Assembly: GCF_900324475.1 (NCBI RefSeq)
Contig: NZ_LT992502.1
Span: forward strand, 2,418,001 to 2,482,000
Direction: 5' to 3'
DNA: 64,000 bases
DNA from: Enterobacter bugandensis
GTDB taxonomy: Bacteria > Pseudomonadota > Gammaproteobacteria > Enterobacterales > Enterobacteriaceae
Every line of letters starts with the position of its first letter. Positions within the stretch are counted from its first letter, which is position 1. Of this stretch, positions 37,989 through 46,381 are shown piece by piece. The position numbers and the translations under genes are program-made. The notes beneath the pieces are model-generated. The model had not been told where the DNA came from, searched no databases, and worked only from the letters and a program-made list of their open reading frames with translations.

Positions 37989-38483
37989 ATGACATGGAAT
38001 AAAGATGGCGCAATCTCATATGCTAAATCACACGCCCAACCGAAGAGCACGGGGTATTGTGCTCACTACGTCTTTTTCCTTCTTGCCCTGTCTCCGCTCG
38101 CGGTCGCTGAAAGCGCCAATGCCCCAGGGCTGGCAGCGCTAAAATTCAATCAGTGGTATATGGCTCAGCTAAATGAGGACAAACCGCCCGTTCTGAATCC
38201 AGACATCATGAATGAATACGTTGCGTCAGGGACAATTAATGCAATTAAAGAAATGTACTCAGGAGAAAGTAACGAAAAAGACATGCCCGATACGGATATG
38301 TTCATCAAATCACAGGATTGGGATGAGGACTGGAATCAGATAACCATCCTGCACTCTGATTTTGACGCCGTTTGCACAACCGTTTATATCGCGTTTGGTA
38401 AGAAGCAAGATCACGTTGTTGCAGATTGTCTTATTGAAGAACAAGGGAAATGGAAAGTCCGCTCGGCAACGCTAATTAAATAA
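37989..38483 (+). CDS. In-frame fusion of an effector-like N-terminus to a DUF3828 protein
   Basis: Protein of 164 residues. Residues 1-28 (MTWNKDGAISYAKSHAQPKS then TGYCAHYV) look like the first helix and catalytic-Cys motif of a small NlpC/P60-type amidase. Residues 29-40 (FFLLALSPLAVA) are instead the hydrophobic core of a signal peptide ending before ESANAPG. The rest is a DUF3828 domain (LKFNQWYMAQL, NEYVASGTINAIKEM, KSQDWDEDWNQI, KWKVRSATLI). This suggests a deletion that fused the beginning of an effector gene to its downstream immunity-like gene. The ribosome site AAGGAAAT is well placed. Whether the fused product is exported or functional is unknown. Compare 8476-9069. Confidence 0.65.
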   Translation: MTWNKDGAISYAKSHAQPKSTGYCAHYVFFLLALSPLAVAESANAPGLAALKFNQWYMAQLNEDKPPVLNPDIMNEYVASGTINAIKEMYSGESNEKDMPDTDMFIKSQDWDEDWNQITILHSDFDAVCTTVYIAFGKKQDHVVADCLIEEQGKWKVRSATLIK

Positions 38484-38504
38484 CATGGGTAATCTCCGTG
38501 TCGT

Positions 38505-38541
38505 AAAAAAAGCACATGGTAGCCCACCGACTACCATGTGC
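38505..38541 (-). terminator. Terminator of the EF-G paralog gene
   Basis: Perfect 11-base stem GCACATGGTAG / CTACCATGTGC followed on the minus strand by seven T residues. On the plus strand it could also end the DUF3828 fusion transcript. Confidence 0.9.
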
Positions 38542-38551
38542 AATTAATTAA

Positions 38552-40651
38552 CTACTTCGCACGCCGCGCAATAATCTCATCCGCCACATTTCGCGGTGCC
38601 TCTGCAAAATGATGGAACTCCATCGTGTACGTCGCGCGTCCCTGGGACATCGAGCGCAGCGTGGTGGCGTAGCCAAACATCTCGGCCAGCGGCACATCGG
38701 CGCGGATAATCTGGCTTCCGTACTGCTCCGCCATTCCCTGCACCATGCCGCGGCGGGAAGAGAGATCGCCCATGATGTTCCCGGCGTACTCTTCCGGCGT
38801 TTCCACTTCCACGTGCATGATCGGCTCAAGGATCACCGGATCCGCCCTGCGAGCGCCCTCCTTGAAGCCGAGGATCGCCGCCATGCGGAACGCCATCTCC
38901 GAGGAGTCGACGTCGTGATACGAGCCAAACGTCAGCGTCGCCTTAACATCGACGACCGGATAGCCCGCCAGCACGCCGCTGTTCATCGCTTCCCGCAGCC
39001 CTTTCTCCACGGACGGGATATACTCGCGCGGCACCACACCGCCCTTGGTGGCATCTTCAAATACAAAGCCACTTCCGGGCTCCAGCGGCTCCAGGCTCAG
39101 GACCACATGACCGTACTGCCCTTTCCCGCCGGACTGTCGGACAAATTTCCCTTCAATATCCTTCACCGCCTTGCGCAGGGTTTCCCGGTAGGTTACCTGC
39201 GGACGACCAATGTTCGCCTCGACGCCAAACTCACGCTTCATGCGGTCGACGATAATCTCGAGGTGTAGCTCACCCATCCCGGAGATAATGGTCTGACCGG
39301 ACTCCTCGTCAGTGTGCAGGCGGAAAGACGGGTCTTCCGCCGCCAGACGCTGCAGCGCAATGCCCATTTTCTCCTGATCGCCTTTGGTTTTCGGCTCAAT
39401 CGCCAGCGAGATCACCGGATCCGGGAACTCCATGCGCTCAAGCGTAATGACGGCGTTCGGATCGGTGAGCGTGTCACCGGTGGTCACGTCCTTCAGCCCC
39501 ACGCAGGCCGCGATATCGCCCGCGCGCAGTTCGTCCACCTCATGGCGATCGTTGGCATGCATCAGCACGATGCGCCCGATGCGCTCTTTCTTCTCTTTCA
39601 CCGGGTTATAGACCGCGTCGCCTTTGCGCAGCACGCCAGAGTAGACCCGGATAAAGGTCAGCTGCCCGACGTACGGGTCGCTCATCAGCTTGAACGCCAG
39701 CGCCGAGAACGGCTCATCATCACTCGGATGACGCTCCGCGTGCTGCCCTTTTTCATCCACGCCGTCAATGGCTGGCACGTCAAGCGGCGACGGCATCAGC
39801 TCAATCACCGCATCCAGCATGCGCTGCACGCCTTTGTTTTTAAAGGCGCTGCCGCACAGCATCGGCTGGATTTCGCCCGAGATAGTGCGAATGCGCAGCC
39901 CCTGGATAATTTCCGCCTCCGTCAGGTCGCCCGTTTCCAGGTATTTGTCCATCAGTTCATCGCTGGCTTCCGCCGCCGCGGAGACCATTTTTTCCCGCCA
40001 CTCCTGGGCGGTACTGACTAAATCGTCCGGCACGGGGGCATAGGTAAACACCATACCCTGCGTCGCATCGTCCCACAGAATGGTGCGCATCTTGATGAGA
40101 TCCACCACGCCGGTGAAATGATCTTCGGCACCCACCGGGATGACAATCGGCACCGGATTGGCCTTCAGGCGCTCCTGCATCATCCGCACGACGCGGAAGA
40201 AATCGGCACCCGGACGGTCCATTTTGTTGACGAAGGCCAGACGCGGTACGTGATATTTATTGGCCTGACGCCAGACGGTTTCCGACTGCGGCTGCACGCC
40301 ACCCACGGAGTCATACACCATCACCGCGCCGTCGAGCACGCGCATGGAACGCTCCACCTCGATGGTGAAGTCCACGTGCCCCGGGGTGTCGATGATGTTG
40401 ATCCGGTGCGGCTCAAAGCCTCTGTCCATGCCTGGCCAGAAGCAGCTGACCGCCGCGGACGTAATGGTGATCCCGCGCTCTTGCTCCTGCGCCATCCAGT
40501 CGGTGGTTGCCGCGCCATCGTGTACTTCACCTAACTTGTGGCTCATCCCGGTATAAAACAGGATGCGCTCAGTGGTGGTGGTTTTACCGGCATCGATATG
40601 CGCGGAGATACCGATGTTGCGATAACGTTCGAGAGGAATGGGTCGGGGCAT
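38552..40651 (-). CDS. Second elongation factor G (FusA paralog)
   Basis: Complete translational GTPase of 699 residues, slightly shorter than the housekeeping FusA (704). G1 [16 protein letters not shown]3 DTPGHVDF and G4 NKMDRPGA are intact, as are the switch I text [10 protein letters not shown] and the domain IV loop [11 protein letters not shown] and [14 protein letters not shown]. It is not within a str operon (no rpsL, rpsG or tuf nearby) and has its own terminator and a divergent ArsR-type gene. Sequence differences from FusA are spread throughout. Possible roles are an alternative translocase or ribosome-recycling factor under a particular stress, or a fusidic-acid-insensitive backup; none can be chosen from sequence. 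Confidence 0.9.
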   Translation of the reverse strand: MPRPIPLERYRNIGISAHIDAGKTTTTERILFYTGMSHKLGEVHDGAATTDWMAQEQERGITITSAAVSCFWPGMDRGFEPHRINIIDTPGHVDFTIEVERSMRVLDGAVMVYDSVGGVQPQSETVWRQANKYHVPRLAFVNKMDRPGADFFRVVRMMQERLKANPVPIVIPVGAEDHFTGVVDLIKMRTILWDDATQGMVFTYAPVPDDLVSTAQEWREKMVSAAAEASDELMDKYLETGDLTEAEIIQGLRIRTISGEIQPMLCGSAFKNKGVQRMLDAVIELMPSPLDVPAIDGVDEKGQHAERHPSDDEPFSALAFKLMSDPYVGQLTFIRVYSGVLRKGDAVYNPVKEKKERIGRIVLMHANDRHEVDELRAGDIAACVGLKDVTTGDTLTDPNAVITLERMEFPDPVISLAIEPKTKGDQEKMGIALQRLAAEDPSFRLHTDEESGQTIISGMGELHLEIIVDRMKREFGVEANIGRPQVTYRETLRKAVKDIEGKFVRQSGGKGQYGHVVLSLEPLEPGSGFVFEDATKGGVVPREYIPSVEKGLREAMNSGVLAGYPVVDVKATLTFGSYHDVDSSEMAFRMAAILGFKEGARRADPVILEPIMHVEVETPEEYAGNIMGDLSSRRGMVQGMAEQYGSQIIRADVPLAEMFGYATTLRSMSQGRATYTMEFHHFAEAPRNVADEIIARRAK

Positions 40652-40719
40652 GATATTTCCTTAGTCACTATGACGTGTTTGTGACGACCGGGATGGTCGT
40701 GCATTGGTTCGTTTGCTAT

Positions 40720-40731
40720 AATAGTCCTATT
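40720..40731. promoter_or_regulatory. Putative operator between the EF-G paralog and the ArsR-type gene
   Basis: AATAG-TC-CTATT inverted repeat overlapping a TATAAT hexamer at 40717-40722, in a 160-base AT-rich divergent region. ATAATA and TATTAT half-sites recur within 30 bases. Its position makes it a candidate binding site for the adjacent regulator. Confidence 0.45.
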
Positions 40732-40811
40732 GTACGAGTATTATCGAACTATTTTTTAAGGGTTGACCTATTGTTGATATAGCTCAATCTGACATCACGC
40801 GCAGGAAAACG

Positions 40812-41126
40812 ATGATCCCTAACCACCCTGAAACTGAACAAATACTGCTGGAAAATGTGCTGTTTGCCCTCGGCAACCCGCTCCGGCTATCGATTATTCG
40901 CCGGCTCGCCGACGGCAGCGAACTCAGCTGTAACGCGCTGCGCCCGGAAGATGTGGTGAAGTCCACGATGACCCACCACTGGCGCGTGTTGCGCGACAGT
41001 GGGGTCATCTGGCAGCGTCCGCAGGGACGAGAAAATATGATTTCACTGCGTCGGGAGGATCTGGATGCCCGTTTTCCCGGGCTGATGGAAATACTGCTAA
41101 AGGTCAAAAGCGCTGCCGGAAACTAG
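40812..41126 (+). CDS. ArsR-type winged-helix regulator
   Basis: Small DNA-binding protein of 104 residues. The winged helix spans about 12-85, with ALGNPLRLSIIRRLADGSELSC and the recognition helix KSTMTHHWRVLRDSGVI followed by a wing with GRENMISLR. No obvious metal-site cysteine pair (CxC) of ArsR/SmtB sensors is seen, apart from a single Cys in the ELSCNAL helix, so it probably senses something other than arsenite or cadmium. Divergent from the EF-G paralog, it is the likely repressor of that gene. Confidence 0.85.
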   Translation: MIPNHPETEQILLENVLFALGNPLRLSIIRRLADGSELSCNALRPEDVVKSTMTHHWRVLRDSGVIWQRPQGRENMISLRREDLDARFPGLMEILLKVKSAAGN

Positions 41127-41151
41127 CTCCAGCAGCCTTTTGCGTGGCGTT

Positions 41152-42153
41152 TTAGTGCTGCATGCCCGACTGCTGCGAGAATTCATCGTCGGTTAAGCCA
41201 GCCCGAGGGGGCGCGGAGATTTTTTTACGGGCATATCTGTCCGGCACGCCCTCAGGACGCGTCTTGAAACGACGGTGCAGCCACATATACTGCTCCGGCG
41301 CCATCAGCACCGCGCGCTCGATCGCCCGGTTCATCTGGGTTGCAACAGACTCTTTATCCGCACCCTGCAATGACGCGCTGATATCTTCAAGAATAATCAG
41401 CTCGTACCCTGTACCGTCCTCTCTGCGGCGTGGCACAAACGGAATAACCGCAGGCTTAGCGCTTTTGACCAGCATATAGCTGCCCGCCGTCGTGGCGGCA
41501 TCCGGGACGGCGAAGAATGGCGCAAACACGCTGTTGGCTTTGCCATAGTCATGATCCGGCGCGTACCAGAGAATTTCATTCTGCTTCAGGGCACGGATCA
41601 TGCCTTTTAAATCATGACGATCCAGCATGGTTTTATTCGAACGCAGACGACCGCGCGTTTGTAGCCAGTCCAGGAGCGCATTATTGTTGGGACGATAAAC
41701 CCCAATACCGGGGTTAAGCATGCCAAATATCCGCGCGCCCAGCTCAAGCGTCAGAAAATGCATGCCAACCAGCACCACGCCCTTTCCCTGCGCCCTGGCC
41801 TGCTCCATATGTTCGTAACCGCGCACGGTAAAGCATTTACGCACCCGCCATTCAGGCCAGAACCACGCCATGCCGGTTTCGATAACCCCCATTCCCACGG
41901 ATTCAAAATTTCGCTGCAGCAAAGATTCACGCGCTTGTGCTTCCATCTGCGGGAAGCACAGTTCCAGATTACGGCGGGCAATCTCGACACGGCGCGGTAG
42001 AAGGCGCATGGCTAAACGGCCCAGAGCGTGTCCGAGTCTGAACAACAGCGGGTAAGGCAGCAGCATGATAAGCCACAGGGCGGCGATGCCTGTCCAGCTT
42101 AGCCAGTATCGCGGGTGGAAAAAAGCAGGTGAAAACCGGGGTAATTTTGTCAT
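41152..42153 (-). CDS. LpxL/LpxP-family lipid A acyltransferase paralog
   Basis: Inner-membrane-associated late acyltransferase of 333 residues. The family catalytic HX4E motif is seen as [10 protein letters not shown]; other landmarks are [47 protein letters not shown] and [18 protein letters not shown]. It resembles LpxL (laurate transfer to Kdo2-lipid IVA) more than LpxP (palmitoleate). It carries a C-terminal extension of about 26 residues after the normal LpxL end. The gene is not in the usual lpxL or lpxP contexts, so it is likely an additional copy. Acyl chain preference cannot be inferred. Confidence 0.85.
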   Translation of the reverse strand: MTKLPRFSPAFFHPRYWLSWTGIAALWLIMLLPYPLLFRLGHALGRLAMRLLPRRVEIARRNLELCFPQMEAQARESLLQRNFESVGMGVIETGMAWFWPEWRVRKCFTVRGYEHMEQARAQGKGVVLVGMHFLTLELGARIFGMLNPGIGVYRPNNNALLDWLQTRGRLRSNKTMLDRHDLKGMIRALKQNEILWYAPDHDYGKANSVFAPFFAVPDAATTAGSYMLVKSAKPAVIPFVPRRREDGTGYELIILEDISASLQGADKESVATQMNRAIERAVLMAPEQYMWLHRRFKTRPEGVPDRYARKKISAPPRAGLTDDEFSQQSGMQH

Positions 42154-42312
42154 GAGAAAATTATCCTTTAATGTGACTGTCCTTAATTGATTCTGTTGTC
42201 GATCTTTCCTAAGGATTGATTAAATGTCGGTCATGAACGTTAAGTGTAACGGATCAGATAAAACTTAGTTTTATCGTTTTTTGCGAAAAGAAGGCGTAAG
42301 CGGCAGGAGAAA

Positions 42313-42338
42313 CCGGGTAAGACGATGACCTCACCCGG
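42313..42338. repeat. REP-like palindrome downstream of pptA
   Basis: CCGGGTAAG pairs with CTCACCCGG around a short centre; located eight bases past the pptA stop on the minus strand and probably marks its transcript end. Confidence 0.5.
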
Positions 42339-42345
42339 CGAAAGA

Positions 42346-42576
42346 TTACATTGAATACCCGGGCTTTTTAATCAACTCGTCCAGCTTCGGTCCGATTTCG
42401 GTATCCCAGACCTGTGCCTTCCAGTCTTCCGGGTTTACCTGGTTCAACGCCACCGATACTGAACCGTCTTTGCTGTTGAAATGGCGAATTATCACCTCGG
42501 CGATATCTGCCGCCAGCGCGTTTTTTTGCTCGTCGTTAAGATCGCGGGGAAAACATTTGATATCTACGTGTGGCAT
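42346..42576 (-). CDS. pptA: PptA-like 4-oxalocrotonate tautomerase family protein
   Basis: Small tautomerase of 76 residues, close to E. coli PptA (YdcE). Translation starts at 42576 so that the mature protein begins with the catalytic Pro1 (after Met removal) of [12 protein letters not shown]; an 11-residue longer frame would bury this proline and is rejected. The C-terminus LIKKPGYSM matches PptA. It acts on enol/keto substrates such as phenylpyruvate in vitro; its natural substrate is unknown. It lies 37 bases after yncG on the same strand, possibly in the same transcript. Confidence 0.92.
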   Translation of the reverse strand: MPHVDIKCFPRDLNDEQKNALAADIAEVIIRHFNSKDGSVSVALNQVNPEDWKAQVWDTEIGPKLDELIKKPGYSM

Positions 42577-42613
42577 ATGCAGGCTTCCTGTTATGTGTGA
42601 GCAATCCACGTTA

Positions 42614-43231
42614 TCAGATAATGTTGTTTGCCTTTAACACCTTGTGCAGTTCCGGCAGCTGACACACGGTATCCGCAATCGCCGTAAGCTTCGGCGTATT
42701 TGTCGCAAACCACTCATGGCGAGGCCCCCAGGTGCGCGCCACCGCAATATACACATCCAGCAGCGTCAGCCGTTCACCCAGCGCAAACGGCGCGGCCTTA
42801 AGCTGATTTTCAAACCACAGATAGAGGGATTTCCGGTACTCAATGCAGTTTTTCTGCAGCTGTTCCGGCGCATCAGGCACCCAGCGTTCGGGATAATCGG
42901 CATAGGTAAAGGTGGGATAGACGTTCGCCACAAACCAGATAAGCAGACGCTGAAACTGCTGACGCTCGGCCTGCCCCACGGGCGGGGCGAGATCGGGACA
43001 ACGGTCGAGCACCATCAGAGCAATCGCCGCCGTTTCGGTCATGATGGCGCCATTTTCCAGCTCCAGCGTGGGCACCTGGCACAGCGGGTTGAGTTTTTGC
43101 AGCAGTTCACGCTGCGGGCCGGGCTGGTCAAACCCGTCAACGTTCACAAATTGATAAGGGATATCAGCCAGGGTCAGCATCACTTCACTGATTGCCGAGC
43201 CCCAGCCGGGTACGCCATAGAGTTTCATCAT
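42614..43231 (-). CDS. yncG: YncG-like glutathione S-transferase homolog
   Basis: Protein of 205 residues with the thioredoxin-like N-terminal domain (VYGV-type start [17 protein letters not shown], cis-Pro in [23 protein letters not shown]) and the all-helical GST C-terminal domain. It aligns with E. coli YncG along its length. GSTs conjugate or exchange glutathione on electrophiles; no substrate is known for YncG. It begins 41 bases after the last gene of the S-substituted-cysteine operon on the same strand, so read-through transcription is plausible. A GST would suit a pathway dealing with thiol adducts, though yncG also exists without that operon in E. coli. Confidence 0.9.
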   Translation of the reverse strand: MMKLYGVPGWGSAISEVMLTLADIPYQFVNVDGFDQPGPQRELLQKLNPLCQVPTLELENGAIMTETAAIALMVLDRCPDLAPPVGQAERQQFQRLLIWFVANVYPTFTYADYPERWVPDAPEQLQKNCIEYRKSLYLWFENQLKAAPFALGERLTLLDVYIAVARTWGPRHEWFATNTPKLTAIADTVCQLPELHKVLKANNII

Positions 43232-43272
43232 GTTGCCCCCTCAGGAGTGAAAATCCTAAGTGTAGAGCACCA

Positions 43273-44160
43273 TTAGTAGGTTATCCCAGGCGGGTTGACC
43301 TCCGATTGCGCCACCGCTTCGCCCTGTTCGCCCCAGCGCGCCAGCACTTTCTGGTACTCTCCGCGCTCAATCGCCCCGTTCAGCGCGGCCTGCAGCGCGT
43401 ACACCAGCCCATTGCCTTTTTTGGTCGTGGTGGCGACATAAGCTTTTTTCGGACCTAAACCGACCACGCGGGTTTTGCCGGTGAGCGCCGCTTTGTAAGC
43501 TGAAACCGACTGAGGGCCAAAGAACACGTCCGCCCTGCCGGACTGGATATAGAGATTGCCCGAGGCATCGTCGTGGAGATAGACCGGCAGCGCAGGCGCT
43601 CGCCCCGCCTTTTTATTCTCTTCGTTCCAGCCCAGCAGGATGCGCTCCTGATTGGTGCCCGAGCCGACAATCACCTTTTTTCCGGCCAGATCTTCCGCGC
43701 TTTTGATTGATTGAATCTCGCTGGTGGACTTCACTGAAAACGCCAACGAATCGACGCGGTAGGTCGCAAAATCAAACTTCTCTTTACGCTGTTCGGTCAC
43801 CGCAATGTTCACCAGCGCCACGTCGTAGCGCCCGGAAGCGATGCCCAGCGGCCAGTCTTCCCACGCCGTTGGCACCAGCTTTAGCTTCAGCCCCAGGCTG
43901 CCCGCCAGCAGGCGGGCGATATCCGGGTCGCTGCCAATCCGCGTGCGGTTATCGCTGGCCAGCAGCGCCAGCGGCGGGGAGTTCAGCATCGAGACGGCGA
44001 CCGTCAGCGTACCCGGCTCAACGAATTTATAACCGGCGGGGATCTTCGCCACGGCCTGCCGATCCACCGTCACCGGCAGCGGCTGCTCGTTGGCTTTCAG
44101 ATCGATGCTGGCGTGGCTTGCCGTTGTGAAGACCAGCCCCGCCAGAAGTCCGTATTTCAT
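43273..44160 (-). CDS. Polar amino acid ABC transporter substrate-binding protein (second copy)
   Basis: Periplasmic SBP family 3 protein of 295 residues with a signal peptide (MKYGLLAGLVFTTASHA). Landmarks: GTLTVAVSMLNSPPLALL, WEDWPLGIASGRYDVALVNI, RKEKFDFATYRVDSLAF and VGSGTNQERILLGW. It shares the last three almost word for word with the product of 46382-47314, so the two are paralogs serving one transporter, as TcyJ and TcyK do in Bacillus. It follows the ATPase gene by nine bases and is the last core gene of the operon. Confidence 0.9.
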   Translation of the reverse strand: MKYGLLAGLVFTTASHASIDLKANEQPLPVTVDRQAVAKIPAGYKFVEPGTLTVAVSMLNSPPLALLASDNRTRIGSDPDIARLLAGSLGLKLKLVPTAWEDWPLGIASGRYDVALVNIAVTEQRKEKFDFATYRVDSLAFSVKSTSEIQSIKSAEDLAGKKVIVGSGTNQERILLGWNEENKKAGRAPALPVYLHDDASGNLYIQSGRADVFFGPQSVSAYKAALTGKTRVVGLGPKKAYVATTTKKGNGLVYALQAALNGAIERGEYQKVLARWGEQGEAVAQSEVNPPGITY

Positions 44161-44169
44161 CTGCGCTCC

Positions 44170-44943
44170 TTACAGCACTTTTGACAGGAACTGGCGCGTT
44201 CGCGCATGCGACGGACGGTTCAATACCGCGTCGCTGCTGCCCTGCTCCACGATTTTCCCGTCGACCATAAACACCACCTGATCCGCCACCTCGCGGGCAA
44301 AGCCGATCTCGTGGGTGACCACCACCAGCGTAGTGCCGGACCGGGCCAGTTTTTTGATCACGTCCAGCACCTCTCCCACCAGCTCCGGATCCAGCGCCGA
44401 GGTAGGTTCATCAAACAGCATCACGCGGGGGCGTAACGCCAGCGCGCGGGCAATCGCAATGCGCTGCTGCTGCCCGCCGGAGAGATGGCGAGACCAGGCA
44501 TCGGCTTTATCCCGTAGCCCAACCACGTCCAGCAGGCTGTACGCTCTTTCCACCGCCTCTTTTTTGCTGAGCTTCTTATGCGCGATGGGCGCCTCAATCA
44601 GGTTTTCCAGCACCGTAAGGTGAGGAAAGAGATTGAAGTTCTGAAACACATAGCCCACGTTGACGCGCTGCTTGAGGATCTCTTTCTCCTTCAGCTCATA
44701 GAGCTTGTCGCCCTGACGACGGTAGCCAATGTAGTCCCCGTCGATCTGAATAAAGCCTTCGTCGACGCGCTCCAGATGGTTAATGGTGCGCAGCAGCGTC
44801 GATTTGCCCGAGCCTGAGGGCCCGAGAATGACCGTCACGGAACCGGGCGGGATCTCAAGCGAAACGTTGTCGAGCGCCTTATGGCGACCAAAATACTTGC
44901 TGACGCCGGTAATCGAGATATGTCCTTCAGGAGAGGCTTGCAT
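44170..44943 (-). CDS. Polar amino acid ABC transporter ATPase (GlnQ/TcyN/YxeO type)
   Basis: Cytoplasmic ATP-binding subunit of 257 residues. Walker A GPSGSGKST, Q-loop GYVFQNFNLFPHLTV, signature HLSGGQQQRIAIARAL, Walker B VMLFDEPTSALDPE and H-loop VVVTHEIGFA are all intact. The insertion with KLYELKEKEILKQRV between Walker A and the Q-loop is typical of cystine/histidine-type transporters. The start at 44943 (MQASPEGHIS) overlaps the permease gene by 17 bases; the extended frame to 45051 is unlikely. Confidence 0.93.
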   Translation of the reverse strand: MQASPEGHISITGVSKYFGRHKALDNVSLEIPPGSVTVILGPSGSGKSTLLRTINHLERVDEGFIQIDGDYIGYRRQGDKLYELKEKEILKQRVNVGYVFQNFNLFPHLTVLENLIEAPIAHKKLSKKEAVERAYSLLDVVGLRDKADAWSRHLSGGQQQRIAIARALALRPRVMLFDEPTSALDPELVGEVLDVIKKLARSGTTLVVVTHEIGFAREVADQVVFMVDGKIVEQGSSDAVLNRPSHARTRQFLSKVL

Positions 44944-45853
44944 GGATAGGCTCCTGTGATGGCGTGGTGGTGACGGAACGGGTGCGACGGGCGGCGCGGT
45001 TCTGATTAACCGCAGAGCGGCGTTCGCTGCGGGCGAGTGCGCGTTCAACACCGTACTGAATAGCGGACAAGACGGTGGTAATCACCAGGTACCACGCGGC
45101 ACCGACCATCAGCAACGGGATCACCTCCTGCGTGCGGTTGTAGATCATCTGGATGGTATAGAACAGCTCCGGCATTGCCAGGACATAGACCATCGCCGTC
45201 CCCTTGGCGAGGCTGATAATTTCATTGAACCCGGACGGCAGAATGGTACGCAGCGCCTGAGGCAAAATGATGCGCACCGTACGTCGCCAGGCCGGCAGGC
45301 CAAGCGCGGCGGCCGCTTCATACTGGCCGTGATCCACCCCGAGGAAACCCCCGCGAATAATCTCTGCGGTGTAGGCGCTCTGCACCAGCGTCAGCCCCAC
45401 CACGGCGGTGGAGAACTGCCCGAGCACGTTAATGGTCTCAAAACTGCCCCAGCTAATGCTGGTGAACGGCACGCCGAGGGAGAGCGTGTCGTAGAGATAG
45501 GAAAAGTTGTAGAGAATGATCAGCACCACGATCAGCGGCAGCGAGCGAAACAGCCAGATATAGCCCCACGCCAGGCTGCTCAGCAGCCATGACGAGGAGA
45601 GTCTCGCCAGCGCCAGCATGCCGCCCAACACCACGCTCAGCGCGGTACCGATCAGGGTAAGCAGCAGAGTCTGCCCTACGCCTTCGAGAATAACCGGGTC
45701 GAAGAACCAGCGGGCAAACACCGCCCACTCCCAGCGCGGGTTGAAAGCGACGGACTGGATCACGATCGCCAGGACAAACAGCGCCACCGCGGCGCCGACG
45801 GTCCGCAGCGGATAACGCGCCGGGACCACCTTAATGGTTTCAACGTTGCTCAT
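44927..45853 (-). CDS. Polar amino acid ABC transporter permease (TcyL/YxeN type)
   Basis: Inner-membrane permease of 308 residues, longer than the usual 220 because of an N-terminal helix and loop and a basic C-terminal tail. The His/Glu/Gln/Arg/opine permease domain starts near residue 60 (ILEGVGQTLLLTLIGTALSV). The coupling motif is QYEAAAALGLPAWRRTVRIILPQALR. Start ATG 45853 (MSNVETIK) has a TGAGGA site seven bases upstream; ATG 45857-45859 is too close to it. A single permease gene implies a homodimer. Confidence 0.92.
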   Translation of the reverse strand: MSNVETIKVVPARYPLRTVGAAVALFVLAIVIQSVAFNPRWEWAVFARWFFDPVILEGVGQTLLLTLIGTALSVVLGGMLALARLSSSWLLSSLAWGYIWLFRSLPLIVVLIILYNFSYLYDTLSLGVPFTSISWGSFETINVLGQFSTAVVGLTLVQSAYTAEIIRGGFLGVDHGQYEAAAALGLPAWRRTVRIILPQALRTILPSGFNEIISLAKGTAMVYVLAMPELFYTIQMIYNRTQEVIPLLMVGAAWYLVITTVLSAIQYGVERALARSERRSAVNQNRAARRTRSVTTTPSQEPIHASLS

Positions 45854-45862
45854 CGTCATTCC

Positions 45863-46372
45863 TCATGCGGTTTTACTGAACGCTTCGCGTACCAGCGTTT
45901 TAGTGAAGCGCAGCCGACCATCAAACGGCGGCTGGCTGTACTCTTCCGGATCCCGGTTCAGATCAAACTGTGGCTGGTAGCCCTGGCTGAGATAGAGCCT
46001 GACCGCTTCCGGCTGGCGAAAACCGGTTGTCAGGTAGATCTGGCTGTAACCTGCCAGCACCGCCCTGCGCTCCAGCTCCTGCACTACGCGTCCGGCAAGC
46101 CCCTGCTGACGCAGGGTTTTGTCCGTCCAGATGCGCTTGATTTCCGCGGTGCGTTCGTCGAAGGGTTTGTACGCACCGGTGGCGATGATTTTTCCGTCAC
46201 GCTCCAGGACGATAAACAGCCCCTGCGGCGCTAAATACCACTCGGTGAGTTCCACTTCCGCGTCTTTAGAGAAGTAGTCACCGTAGCGGGCGGCATATTC
46301 ACCGAACAGCCCCTCGATAATGGGCTGAAGTTCGGCATCTTCCGGTGAAACGTCACGAAATTGTTCACGCAT
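45863..46372 (-). CDS. GNAT N-acetyltransferase of the S-substituted-cysteine operon (YxeL/SnaA-like role)
   Basis: GCN5-type acetyltransferase of 169 residues. The acetyl-CoA binding motif A is seen at AEIKRIWTDKTLRQQGLAGRVVQELE (R-Q-Q-G-L-A) around residues 76-101, followed by YLTTGFRQPEAVRLYLSQGY. In the Bacillus yxe and ytm operons an enzyme of this class acetylates the amino group of S-(2-succino)cysteine or S-alkylcysteine so that the flavin monooxygenase can act. Its place between the binding protein and permease genes, with GGAGG just before ATG 46372, supports that job by context; sequence alone gives only the superfamily. Confidence 0.82.
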   Translation of the reverse strand: MREQFRDVSPEDAELQPIIEGLFGEYAARYGDYFSKDAEVELTEWYLAPQGLFIVLERDGKIIATGAYKPFDERTAEIKRIWTDKTLRQQGLAGRVVQELERRAVLAGYSQIYLTTGFRQPEAVRLYLSQGYQPQFDLNRDPEEYSQPPFDGRLRFTKTLVREAFSKTA

Positions 46373-46381
46373 AGCGCCTCC

